64,000 bases of DNA from Limenecus sp048360435 (GCA_048360435.1 DBGCOP010000017.1:100300-164299), one strand, 5' to 3'. Numbered from the stretch's first letter, positions 26,321 to 34,357 are shown. Translations and numbers: made by a program. The notes: a model not told the origin generated them from the sequence alone.

Positions 26321-27205
26321 TTATCCAACTGCGGCATTAACTAATTTTAAAGCGAGAACTCCCGATATCTGGTTTGCTTGAGATACCATGGCCGATGCCG
26401 TTTGTTGAAGAAGTTGGTTCTTTGTATAATTTGCAGTTTCCGCAGCTATATCAGTATCCATTACAGTAGAATAAGCAGATGCCATATTTTCGTTTTGTGT
26501 CATGAGCAGATCACTGATTGAAGAAAGCCTGCTCTGCCATATTCCTGCATTCGAAATTCTTTCGGTTACAGTATCCGCAGAAGCTTGAACAATATCTATA
26601 AACTTTGCTGCTGTATCAGCATCTTTAAACGCTGCTTCTACATCAGCAAACTGATCAGCACCGCTTCCAAAGAGTTTTATTCCGTCCTGTCCTGTTGATG
26701 CATTCAAAAATACATCATCGACAGTAAGAGAATTTGTAGCCGCATCAGATTCAGAACCGATCTGAAGACGAACAGACCCTCTTGAACCATCAAGCAGTTT
26801 CAAGTCATTAAAATCCGATTCTTCAGCAATTCTGTTAATCTCATCAACTCTTTGCTGCACCTCTTTTTTAATAGCCTTTTGCTGTTCTTCTGTGAGTGAA
26901 TCATTAGAATATTGAGTTGCCAGATCTTTAATTCTTTCAAGCTGATCATTAATAGATTCAAGATCTCCTGCGGCAGCAGTAATCATATTATTACCGGCCT
27001 GAACATTTTGATATGCAACATTTGAGCCTCTGATTTTTGCATTCAACCTTGCGGCATAATAAGAACCAGCAGGATCATCAGCGGCAGAATTTATTCTGTT
27101 GCCTGTTGATAACCTTTCCAAACTTCTGTTCAAATTCCATGTTGCTCTGGTTAATGCATTTTGTGCAACCAGCGACGAAACGCTTGTATTAATGATAATA
27201 GGCAT
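26321..27205 (-). CDS. Divergent flagellin (paralogue 4 of 4)
   Basis: 294 residues. It is clearly a flagellin (MPIIINTSVSSLVAQNALTR, LSTGNRINSAADDPAGSYYA, C-terminal MDTDIAAETANYTKNQLLQQ) but the most divergent of the four. It has Pro at position 2, Tyr-Tyr-Ala-Ala in place of the usual segment, a Gly-Val-Leu-Ala-Leu end and several acidic stretches in the centre (FGSGADQFADVEAAFKDADT). This suggests a specialised subunit, perhaps for a hook-proximal or minor segment. It is transcribed separately, with a leader containing a GCTTCT-GAAA-AGAAGC hairpin and the shared box. Confidence 0.93.
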   Translation of the reverse strand: MPIIINTSVSSLVAQNALTRATWNLNRSLERLSTGNRINSAADDPAGSYYAARLNAKIRGSNVAYQNVQAGNNMITAAAGDLESINDQLERIKDLATQYSNDSLTEEQQKAIKKEVQQRVDEINRIAEESDFNDLKLLDGSRGSVRLQIGSESDAATNSLTVDDVFLNASTGQDGIKLFGSGADQFADVEAAFKDADTAAKFIDIVQASADTVTERISNAGIWQSRLSSISDLLMTQNENMASAYSTVMDTDIAAETANYTKNQLLQQTASAMVSQANQISGVLALKLVNAAVG

Positions 27206-27234
27206 AATGGTCCCTTTTCCAATAAATAGGTGCT

Positions 27235-27250
27235 GCTTCTTTTCAGAAGC
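27235..27250 (-). promoter_or_regulatory. Leader hairpin of flagellin 4
   Basis: GCUUCU / AGAAGC closes a GAAA tetraloop, 30 bases before the ATG. GAAA loops make very stable hairpins, so this may protect or regulate the mRNA. This leader lacks the GGA-loop hairpin of flagellins 1 and 3. Confidence 0.4.
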
Positions 27251-27310
27251 ACTGACGATACTTTAGTTGTATGTTTAGACAATAGATAAAATCAGGAATA
27301 TACAACAATC

Positions 27311-27326
27311 CCTACAACTTAAGTAT
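27311..27326 (-). promoter_or_regulatory. 16-base box shared with flagellin 3
   Basis: ATACTTAAGTTGTAGG on the minus strand, exactly 106 bases before the flagellin 4 ATG, identical to 26238-26253. Beyond it, bases 27327-27522 hold only AT-rich spacer, the repeated ACATGT pair at 27398-27412 and the adk leader. Confidence 0.45.
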
Positions 27327-27522
27327 AGTTTTTTTTCATTAATACATGAAGTGTAATTTGAATAAGTTTTACAAAACTAAATATATTTTTTATATACACA
27401 TGTTATACATGTAGTGTTTCTTGTATCTCTCTTTTTAACGTGCTAAAATTATTACGTTCTTGCTGCAAATTACAGCAAAAGGCACAAAAGAAAATTTCAA
27501 GACAAAGAAAAGGTACGAGTTT

Positions 27523-28176
27523 ATGAAAAAAGAATTAATTTTTATGGGACCGCCTGCCAGCGGTAAAGGCACACAAACAAAAAAACTTGCAGCTGAAACA
27601 GGTTTTGTCCACGTTGATACCGGTTCTTTACTCAGAGAAGCAATGGCTAAAGGAACAGAAGCAGGAAAAATTGCAAAAGACTATGTGGAAAAAGGTGCAC
27701 TCGTCCCTGTTGAAGTAGTAGCTCAGATTATAAAAGACAGACTGTCACAAGACGATGTTCAAAAAGGATTCATACTTGACGGTTTTCCAAGAAGCATTGA
27801 ACAGGCAAATATGCTCGATGATATGTTAAAAGAAATAGATGAAGGAAAAGAAGTTTCAACCAAAGTAATTTATTTTGATGTGCCTATTGAAAATCTTATG
27901 GAAAGAATCATTTACAGACGTTCTTGCCCCAAATGCGGAGCAATCTACAATCTGAAAACTATGCCTATAAAACAGGAAGGCATCTGCGATGCTTGCGGAG
28001 CAGAGCTTATCCAAAGAAAAGATGACACCGAAGAAATTGCAAAGAACAGATTCGACACATATTTCAAGCAAACAGCACCTCTTATAGATTTTTATGAAAA
28101 CAGAAATATTTTGACAAAAATCGATGCAACCGGTTCTGTTGATGAAATTTATGCAAAATTAAAAGAAGTTATCTAA
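27523..28176 (+). CDS. adk: Adenylate kinase
   Basis: 217 residues, converting AMP and ATP to two ADP. The P-loop GPPASGKGT is at residues 9-17, followed by the AMP-binding DTGSLLREAM and the conserved DGFPRSIEQA. The LID domain is of the long zinc type with four Cys (CPKCG and CDACG). A longer frame starting at TTG 27460 exists, but the ATG at 27523 gives the standard N-terminus MKKELIFMGPP and has AAAGG upstream. map follows after 15 bases: the adk-map order of the ribosomal spc operon is kept without its ribosomal neighbours. Confidence 0.95.
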   Translation: MKKELIFMGPPASGKGTQTKKLAAETGFVHVDTGSLLREAMAKGTEAGKIAKDYVEKGALVPVEVVAQIIKDRLSQDDVQKGFILDGFPRSIEQANMLDDMLKEIDEGKEVSTKVIYFDVPIENLMERIIYRRSCPKCGAIYNLKTMPIKQEGICDACGAELIQRKDDTEEIAKNRFDTYFKQTAPLIDFYENRNILTKIDATGSVDEIYAKLKEVI

Positions 28177-28191
28177 GAAAGAAGTGATAAA

Positions 28192-28944
28192 ATGTCAGTT
28201 CATAAAAAATCAAGAGAAGAAATAAAACTTATGAAAGAAGCTGGCAACGTTGTTGCCCTTGTTCATCAAGAAATGAGAAGAATCATCGAACCGGGTGTTT
28301 CAACAAAATATCTCGATGATGCAGCCAGAAAAATCATAAAAGAAAACAAATGTATACCGACTTTTTTGGGATACAACGGGTTTCCTGCTGCAATATGCGC
28401 TTCTGTTAACGGAGAAGTCGTACACGGTATTCCGCGAGAAACTTGCATACTCAAAGAGGGTGACGTTGTAAGCATCGATGTAGGAGCGACTTACAGAGGG
28501 CTGGTTGGTGACGGAGCTTGGACATACCCTGTCGGACAAATTTCAGATGAATGCAAAATGCTTCTTGAAACAACGGAGCGTTCTTTATTTGCAGCAATTG
28601 ACAAAATGAGAGATAATAACCCTCTTGAAGAAGTTTCAGGAGCAGTTGAAGATGTTGCCAATGAAAAAGGATTGGGAATCGTTCGCCAGTACGGAGGACA
28701 TGGTGTAGGACATGCAATGCATGAAGAACCGTTTGTTTTCAATTACAGAGTCGGCAACAAATTTATTCTCAAGTCAGGTATGACAATAGCTATCGAACCT
28801 ATGCTAAACCTCGGTTGTGATGATGTTCATACACTTGAAGATGACTGGACAGTTGTTACAAACGACGGTAAACCTTCGGCACACTTTGAACACACAATTC
28901 ACGTAACGGATGGTGAACCTGAAATTTTAACAAAACTCTTATAA
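28192..28944 (+). CDS. map: Methionine aminopeptidase type I
   Basis: 250 residues. It removes the initiator Met from nascent proteins. The two-metal site is complete: Asp in VSIDVGAT, Asp in GDGAWTYP, His in GHGVGHAMHEEP, Glu in AIEPML and Glu in FEHTIHVT. There is no N-terminal zinc-finger extension, so it is the short bacterial form. It is cotranscribed with adk and followed by a terminator. Confidence 0.95.
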   Translation: MSVHKKSREEIKLMKEAGNVVALVHQEMRRIIEPGVSTKYLDDAARKIIKENKCIPTFLGYNGFPAAICASVNGEVVHGIPRETCILKEGDVVSIDVGATYRGLVGDGAWTYPVGQISDECKMLLETTERSLFAAIDKMRDNNPLEEVSGAVEDVANEKGLGIVRQYGGHGVGHAMHEEPFVFNYRVGNKFILKSGMTIAIEPMLNLGCDDVHTLEDDWTVVTNDGKPSAHFEHTIHVTDGEPEILTKLL

Positions 28945-28947
28945 TAG

Positions 28948-28982
28948 AAAAAACGGCTTTTAAAATTAAAAGCCGTTTTTTT
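28948..28982. terminator. Bidirectional terminator after map
   Basis: AAACGGCTTTT / AAAAGCCGTTT with a 6-base loop, A run before and T run after, between map and the convergent secreted-protein gene. Confidence 0.88.
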
Positions 28983-29637
28983 ATAAATCTAATTTTGGAA
29001 ATATTAAAAGAGTTCCGTCAGGTTCTCTCCATTGAATATAGCCAATTTTTGGAAGTTTATCAAAATCCACAACAGTAACCAGAGCAAAATTACCACTAAC
29101 CTTATTTAACCTGATTGTCTTTATCAACGTAAAACTACCGAGTTTTTGTGAATTGAGTTCAGCCCCACTGTATATTCCTCGTTTTCTATAATCTACATTT
29201 TTCATGTAATACAAGCCGTATTTTTTTCCGTAGTAGGAATAAAAATCACGAAGCCCCCAATAGCTTTCCGAGGATGCTGGTTTAATCCAGCCTGATTTAT
29301 TATGAAGTTTGTCATAAACAATCTTATACCAGTCATCCTGTTCATCGACAACCATACAAAAGGCATATTTGTTTTTCTCCACTAGAGATACAAACATTTC
29401 AGAAGGTTCCATTTTTCTATCTCTGGTATCCACTTCATAGTTATTCCAGCTTATGGTTTCGACAATTTGAGAATCTTCTCTCGGATAAAGATAAATATTA
29501 AACTTTGGAGGGACTTGCAAAAAGCCAATAGTTTCTTTGCTGATTGCACCTGTATAATAAGGCATAACATCAGCCAAAACAGGAGAAGAAAACAGAACAA
29601 CACAAAATAGTATTAAAATATATTTTAAACTTCTCAT
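28981..29637 (-). CDS. Secreted protein with probable bacterial SH3-like domains
   Basis: About 218 residues from the ATG at 29635-29637; a longer frame opens at a TTG 12 codons upstream, but the signal peptide (MRSLKYILILFCVVLFSSPVLA) begins at the ATG. The mature protein has two beta-rich parts, FNIYLYPREDSQIVETISW and later GIYSGAELNSQKLGSFTLIK. Each resembles the variable-loop and n-Src segments of SH3b domains, and the phrase WYKIVYD...SGWIKPA is typical of SH3b proteins. SH3b domains often bind cell-wall peptides; this one may stay in the periplasm. No catalytic domain is seen. It lies 48 bases downstream of nrdG. Confidence 0.6.
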   Translation of the reverse strand: MRSLKYILILFCVVLFSSPVLADVMPYYTGAISKETIGFLQVPPKFNIYLYPREDSQIVETISWNNYEVDTRDRKMEPSEMFVSLVEKNKYAFCMVVDEQDDWYKIVYDKLHNKSGWIKPASSESYWGLRDFYSYYGKKYGLYYMKNVDYRKRGIYSGAELNSQKLGSFTLIKTIRLNKVSGNFALVTVVDFDKLPKIGYIQWREPDGTLLIFPKLDL

Positions 29638-29685
29638 ATTACAAAAGTTATCATAAATTTCATTTTTTTTCAAAAAATCTTACTT

Positions 29686-30375
29686 TTATCGTATAAACAC
29701 ATTAGATATATTTTTTTGCATAATTTCTTTTATCTCAAGAAATTCTCCATCTGTATAAGTCTCTTCTTTTTTAAATGCTGAATCAAGAGTAACTAAAGGT
29801 TTAAACTTTTGAAGATAATATCTCTTTGTTCCCTCAAGCAGCATTGATATCTGATAGAAATCCTCATAACTCAGCTGTGAGCGTACTGCTGTCGTTCGAA
29901 ATTCATAGTCCAAGCCTGATTCAACAATCAAATTTATAGATTTTTTTATTTTTTCAAGATCTGTTTTTCTCCCGGTAATTTCTTCATACTTCTCTAATGG
30001 AGCTTTTATATCCATAGCAATGTAATCCACAAGATGTTTATCAATTAAATTTTGAACAGTCATCGGATTAGTACCGTTTGTATCCAGCTTTGTCAAAAAG
30101 CCGAGTTTTTTAAGTTTGACAAAAAAGTTCTCCAAATCGCTTTGAAGCGTAGGTTCACCACCTGAAACAACAACAGCATCCAGTTTACCTTTTCTAAAAG
30201 ACAAGAAATCAAAAACAGCAGTCTCATCCAACAATTTTTCAGACGAAACTGCTGTAATCAAGTTCGGATTGTGACAATAAGGGCATCTGAAATTGCAACC
30301 CAAGGTAAAAACCACAGCCGCAATTTTAGATGGATAGTCCAACAAAGAAGACTTTTGTAAACCTGCAATATTCAT
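29686..30375 (-). CDS. nrdG: Anaerobic ribonucleotide reductase activating protein (radical SAM)
   Basis: 229 residues. The radical SAM cluster motif CNFRCPYCHN is at about residues 27-36, followed by the VSGGEPTL SAM-binding strand. The N-terminus GLQKSSLLDYPSKIAAVVF is typical of the NrdG subgroup. It generates the glycyl radical on NrdD using SAM and a [4Fe-4S] cluster. The ATG lies three bases after the nrdD stop, so both come from one transcript under the cobalamin riboswitch. Confidence 0.93.
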   Translation of the reverse strand: MNIAGLQKSSLLDYPSKIAAVVFTLGCNFRCPYCHNPNLITAVSSEKLLDETAVFDFLSFRKGKLDAVVVSGGEPTLQSDLENFFVKLKKLGFLTKLDTNGTNPMTVQNLIDKHLVDYIAMDIKAPLEKYEEITGRKTDLEKIKKSINLIVESGLDYEFRTTAVRSQLSYEDFYQISMLLEGTKRYYLQKFKPLVTLDSAFKKEETYTDGEFLEIKEIMQKNISNVFIR

Positions 30376-30378
30376 ATT

Positions 30379-32316
30379 TTATAAGGAAAAAGTCTTTCTC
30401 ATTTTGAATTCTTCCGACTTACCTTCATTCCATTGATTTACAGGACTGATGTAGCCAACTACTCTTGAAAAGACCTCACAGCTTTCACCACAGTCCGGAC
30501 AGTTAAAATGTTCTCCTGCTACATACCCGTGATTCGGACAGATGCTAAATGTTGGCGAAAAGGTAAAGTATGGAAGTCTGTAATTTTCGCATACTTTTTT
30601 GACAAGATTTTTAATTACCGCAGTATCATATACTCTTTCACCGGCAAATATATGAACAACTGTTCCTCCTGTATATTTTGTCTGAATGTCATCTTGATGA
30701 TCAAGTAGTTCAAAAATATCATCTGTGTAATTTACAGGAAGCTGAGTAGAATTTGTATAGAAAGGTTTTGCCCCTTGTTCATATTCAAATTGGTTTGCAC
30801 ATTTTACATCATCAAATTTTTGTTTATCTAAACGGGCAAGCCTGTATGATGTTCCCTCAGCAGGTGTAGCTTCAAGATTATAATTATGACCTGTTTCTTT
30901 CTGAAAATTAGAAATCATGTTACGCATATAATCCATAACTTTTAAAGCAAATTCTTTGCCTTCTTTTGAAGCAATGTCTTTATTCAAAAGATTCAAACAA
31001 GCCTCATTCATTCCAACCAAGCCTATTGTAGAGAAATGATTCTTCCAATAAACACCATATCTGGCTTTTATGTCTCTGAGATAAAATTTTGTATAAGGGT
31101 AAAGATTTTTGTCAGTATATTCTTCAATAACTTTTCTTTTCACCTCAAGACTTTCTTTAGCTAATTCCATATTTCTACAAAGCATTTGGAAAAATTCTGC
31201 TTCGGAATTAGCAAGATAACCGATTCTCGGAAGATTAACCGTAACTACACCAACAGAACCTGTCAAAGGATTTGAGCCGAATAAGCCTCCGCCTCTATAT
31301 TCAAGTTCTCTGTTATCAATTCTCAAACGACAGCACATTGATCTGGCATCTTCAGGGCTCATATCAGAGTTTATAAAGTTAGAAAAATAAGGAATACCAT
31401 ATTTTGCCGTCATCTCCCACAACCCTTCAAGTTCAGGATTATCCCAGTCAAAATCTTTAGTAATATTGTAGGTGGGAATAGGAAAAGTAAAGACCTTACC
31501 TGTATAGTCCCCTTGCATCATTACTTCAAAATAAGCTCTGTTAATAAGGTTCATTTCATTTTGGAAGTCTTTGTATGTTTCTTCCATTAACTCACCACCG
31601 ATTATAACAGGTGCATCGTCATAATATGAAGGAACTACAAGGTCCATTGTTATATTGGTAAAAGGAGTTTGAAAACCGGTTCTTGTCGGAACATTAAGAT
31701 TAAAGACAAATTCCTGCATAGCTTGTTTTATTTGAGAATAGTCCAATTTGTCATATCTGACAAAAGGAGCCAAAAGCGTATCAAAATTTGAAAAGGCTTG
31801 TGCTCCGGCGGACTCGCCCTGCATAGTATAAAGAAAGTTCACTATTTGACCGAGTGCAGTTCTGAAGTGTTTTGGAGGAGCGCATTTTACTTTTCCGCTT
31901 ACACCTGTAAAACCTTCCATTAAAAGATCTTTCAAATCCCAGCCTACACAATATGTTGAAATCATATTCAAATCATGAATATGTATGTCGCCATTTTCAT
32001 GAGCTTGTTTTATCTGCGGTGAATATATTTTATTAAGCCAATAATTTTTACTGATTGCGGAAGAAATATAATTGTTCAAACCCTGAATAGAATATGTCAT
32101 GTTTGAGTTTTCTGCAACCTGCCAATCAAGTTTTTTCAAATAATCATCAACCAGTTTTACATTTTTATCAATAGTAAGATTTAGAACATCTTTTGTATTG
32201 TCCGTATTTTTGGATGCATAATTTGTAACACGAGGGTCTGTTGCATTCTTGGATGCAAGTTTCAAAATTCTGTCTTCAATTTTTGAAGACGAACGAGGTG
32301 TGTGAGTAAATCCCAT
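30379..32316 (-). CDS. nrdD: Anaerobic (class III) ribonucleoside-triphosphate reductase
   Basis: About 645 residues from the ATG at 32314-32316, which has AAGGAGA at the ideal distance. The open frame runs 27 codons further up but overlaps the riboswitch and reads as non-protein sequence. Near the C-terminus are four zinc Cys (CPNH and CPDCGESC) and the glycyl radical site VVGYISPVNQWN. The finger-loop Cys region (MCCRLRIDN) is also present. No ATP-cone is visible at the N-terminus, so the usual dATP feedback domain appears to be missing. The enzyme reduces NTPs to dNTPs without oxygen and is destroyed by it, which supports an anaerobic lifestyle. Confidence 0.95.
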   Translation of the reverse strand: MGFTHTPRSSSKIEDRILKLASKNATDPRVTNYASKNTDNTKDVLNLTIDKNVKLVDDYLKKLDWQVAENSNMTYSIQGLNNYISSAISKNYWLNKIYSPQIKQAHENGDIHIHDLNMISTYCVGWDLKDLLMEGFTGVSGKVKCAPPKHFRTALGQIVNFLYTMQGESAGAQAFSNFDTLLAPFVRYDKLDYSQIKQAMQEFVFNLNVPTRTGFQTPFTNITMDLVVPSYYDDAPVIIGGELMEETYKDFQNEMNLINRAYFEVMMQGDYTGKVFTFPIPTYNITKDFDWDNPELEGLWEMTAKYGIPYFSNFINSDMSPEDARSMCCRLRIDNRELEYRGGGLFGSNPLTGSVGVVTVNLPRIGYLANSEAEFFQMLCRNMELAKESLEVKRKVIEEYTDKNLYPYTKFYLRDIKARYGVYWKNHFSTIGLVGMNEACLNLLNKDIASKEGKEFALKVMDYMRNMISNFQKETGHNYNLEATPAEGTSYRLARLDKQKFDDVKCANQFEYEQGAKPFYTNSTQLPVNYTDDIFELLDHQDDIQTKYTGGTVVHIFAGERVYDTAVIKNLVKKVCENYRLPYFTFSPTFSICPNHGYVAGEHFNCPDCGESCEVFSRVVGYISPVNQWNEGKSEEFKMRKTFSL

Positions 32317-32321
32317 AAAAA

Positions 32322-32417
32322 TCTCCTTGTCTCGAAGTAATACATACCATATAAGCATTCCGACTATAACGGTTGCGGACCAGTGAGGGATTTTCACCCA
32401 TGCTTTCCTTATGTGGT
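32322..32417 (-). ncRNA. Cobalamin riboswitch in front of nrdD
   Basis: The leader RNA contains the conserved core in order: AAGGAAAGCAUGGGUGAAAA, then UCCCUCACUGGUCCGCAACC, then AGUCGGAAUGC. These match the cobalamin riboswitch pattern GGGAA / GGUGAAAAUCC / CUG..CCGCAAC.GU / GUCRGAAUAC. GGGUGAAAAUCCC makes the characteristic hairpin. The element ends just before the nrdD ribosome binding site, which it probably occludes when B12 is bound (translational control); no terminator with T run is visible between it and the gene. B12 should therefore repress nrdDG. Confidence 0.8.
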
Positions 32418-32423
32418 TTTATC

Positions 32424-32452
32424 ATGTTAATTCTTTTTTTTATTCAAGTCAA
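32424..32452 (-). promoter_or_regulatory. Promoter of the nrdD-nrdG transcript
   Basis: TTGACT and TAACAT on the minus strand, separated by exactly 17 bases. Transcription would start just before the first conserved bases of the riboswitch. Confidence 0.6.
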
Positions 32453-32502
32453 TAAATGTTTATAAAAGTTCATTAAAATGATTTAGATGAGATTTTTTCA
32501 CA

Positions 32503-33126
32503 TTATTTTCCCGGTGCATAACCAACTGCCTGAGCAAATAATACTTCTTCACCAAGTTTCAGCTCAAGCTTATTGTTCAATGCATAATTGTTCACTCCGT
32601 ATAAAAATATTGTATTCAGATCATTAGCAGCACAATATAAATAAACATTTTGTCCTATAAATCCTACATCAACAGAAGCCAGATATTTACTTTGTCTTGA
32701 CAGATTTGCAACATATAAAAGTGTTAAGGGATATTTGCCGACAATCGGTCGAATATCTTCTTTGCTGAATGCTGTGAGAGTATGAGTCTGAGGATTGTAT
32801 TTATATATTCCATTCGGAAATGCCGCATATACCGTAACAACCTGAGCATTTAAAGCACTGGGCGCAGTTCTTTTTCCGTCAGGGCGATTTACACCATCAG
32901 CTGCCCATAATAAATTTGAAAGAGTTTGCAAAGGTATTGGTTCTTTTGAAAATTTAACACTTGATTTTCTATTCTTGAATGCATCCATAATAGGCATACC
33001 GCCGGTTATAGACGGAGCCGGCAGTTGAATGTCATTTGCTATCGTCTCACAGTATGCAGAAACCGAAGATAATAAAAATGCACTAATTGCAGCCATTGTA
33101 ACCACTAAGTTTTTCAAATTTTTCAT
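32503..33126 (-). CDS. Exported nitroreductase-like protein (SagB type)
   Basis: 207 residues with a typical signal peptide (MKNLKNLVVTMAAISAFLLS core and a SAYC/AYCE end at about 26). The remainder matches the nitroreductase/SagB-type dehydrogenase fold: FKNRKSSVKFSKEPIPLQTL, then the NLLWAADGVNRPDGKRTAPS flavin motif, SALNAQVVTVYA and VGFIGQNVYLYCAANDL. Members bind FMN and are nearly always cytoplasmic; export of this one is unusual. A Cys at the predicted cleavage point could make it a lipoprotein, but the lipobox is poor. It lies 11 bases after a HAD gene in the same minus-strand run. Confidence 0.78.
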   Translation of the reverse strand: MKNLKNLVVTMAAISAFLLSSVSAYCETIANDIQLPAPSITGGMPIMDAFKNRKSSVKFSKEPIPLQTLSNLLWAADGVNRPDGKRTAPSALNAQVVTVYAAFPNGIYKYNPQTHTLTAFSKEDIRPIVGKYPLTLLYVANLSRQSKYLASVDVGFIGQNVYLYCAANDLNTIFLYGVNNYALNNKLELKLGEEVLFAQAVGYAPGK

Positions 33127-33137
33127 AATTAACTTAC

Positions 33138-33851
33138 CTATCTACCTTTTCTACTTATTGAATTTATTCTAAACAAACTTCTGTCAAACTCATCAAAATC
33201 AGCAATTATATCATTTACAGCAGGCACTTTTGAATAAACTTCTTTTGTATCCATAGATTCAATGGCAATAATTTTACCAATCCCTGCTCTATGAGCTGCT
33301 TCAATCCCTGATAATGCATCCTCAACAACTATGCAGTCTTCAGGTTTTAAACCTATATTTTCAGCAGCCAGAAGATATATATCGGGTGCGGGTTTACCCT
33401 GTATTTCTCCATTGTCGTATACGATTTTGTCTATATCAAACCATCTTTCAAGGTGAAAACCTTCTATAAAAAAATCCACATTATTTTTTTCAGACATTGT
33501 TGCAATTGTATGAGGTATTTCGTTCTCTTTTATAAAATCAAGAAATTCTTCCGCACCCTTTGCAAGTTTAAAATTTTCCATATCGTTTCTGCACATATCA
33601 CGATAAATTGCTTCTTTTTCATCCTGATATTTTTGCACCATTTCTTTTGAAGGTTTTTTACCTATGCAATAGGCAATAATATCCTCGTTGGTTCTGCCAA
33701 ACATATATTTTCGCATTTCATCATCAGTAAATGGCGTTCCTCGAAGGATTTTCGAATACTCTCTCCATGCTTCGAGATGTTTTTTTGAATCCCAAAATAA
33801 TGTTCCGTTAAAATCAAAAATTATACCTGAATATTTCATTTCTCTTACCAT
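33138..33851 (-). CDS. HAD-superfamily hydrolase, beta-phosphoglucomutase-like
   Basis: 237 residues. Motif I is IFDFNGTLFWDS: the nucleophile Asp is present but the second Asp of the usual DxD is Asn. Motif II is TIATMSEKNN. The following KPAPDIYLLAAENIG holds the motif III Lys, and motif IV is VVEDALSGIEAAHRAGI. The helical cap after motif I places it with the phosphoglucomutase/phosphatase-like group. With the acid/base Asp replaced, catalysis may be altered. The ATG at 33849-33851 overlaps the upstream nitroreductase by seven bases, and an ATG four codons later is an alternative. Confidence 0.82.
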   Translation of the reverse strand: MVREMKYSGIIFDFNGTLFWDSKKHLEAWREYSKILRGTPFTDDEMRKYMFGRTNEDIIAYCIGKKPSKEMVQKYQDEKEAIYRDMCRNDMENFKLAKGAEEFLDFIKENEIPHTIATMSEKNNVDFFIEGFHLERWFDIDKIVYDNGEIQGKPAPDIYLLAAENIGLKPEDCIVVEDALSGIEAAHRAGIGKIIAIESMDTKEVYSKVPAVNDIIADFDEFDRSLFRINSISRKGR

Positions 33852-34357
33852 TTATTGTAGTGTATTTTTTCAGAATCGTATCTTCTGGGTCGTTCAATTT
33901 TCACAGCACCATAACCTAATGCAATCAAATTGAAGGGCACAACATTTTCGGGAAGTCCTAAATGCCTTGCAAAATCCTTTGTTAATTCTTCCCAGGGATA
34001 AATCCCCATCCAACAGGTATCAAGTCCGAGTGCCTTAGCCGCCAAAAGCATATTTTCAGTAGCAGCAGAACAGTCTGTGACATAAAAGCCCTTTGCCATT
34101 TCTTTTTCAGTATCCCCACATACCATTATACAAACAGGTGCAGTTTCAAGAGTTTTTGCATAAGGATGAAGATTTTTTAACTCTAAAATTTTATCTTTTT
34201 CATTAAACACAATAAAATGCCATGGCTGTTTGTTTGATGCGGAAGGCGCAAACATGCCTGCTCTTATTATTTCATCAACAAGATCAGGGTTGACCGGCTT
34301 GTCCAAATATTTTCTTATACTTCTTCTATCATAAATAGTATCAATTGTATTTTCCAT
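33845..34357 (-). CDS. Nitroreductase family protein
   Basis: 170 residues with the standard nitroreductase landmarks: YDRRSIRKYLDKPV at the N-terminus for FMN phosphate binding, MFAPSASNKQPWHFIVF, and AATENMLLAAKALGLDTCWMG in the middle. The C-terminus has LIALGYG. It is a small FMN-dependent NAD(P)H oxidoreductase, probably dimeric in the cytoplasm; the substrate cannot be read from sequence. It is in a tightly packed run with the amidase before it (one base) and the HAD gene after it (overlap). Confidence 0.88.
   Translation of the reverse strand: MENTIDTIYDRRSIRKYLDKPVNPDLVDEIIRAGMFAPSASNKQPWHFIVFNEKDKILELKNLHPYAKTLETAPVCIMVCGDTEKEMAKGFYVTDCSAATENMLLAAKALGLDTCWMGIYPWEELTKDFARHLGLPENVVPFNLIALGYGAVKIERPRRYDSEKIHYNKW

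Noticed and set aside
27398..27412. ACATGT-TAT-ACATGT pair upstream of adk, a possible operator
   Set aside because: Short and AT-rich; one occurrence only and no known regulator, so chance cannot be excluded.
32317..32397. 27-residue N-terminal extension of NrdD, with a hydrophobic stretch
   Set aside because: It overlaps the riboswitch, and the downstream ATG has an ideal ribosome binding site and the normal NrdD start.
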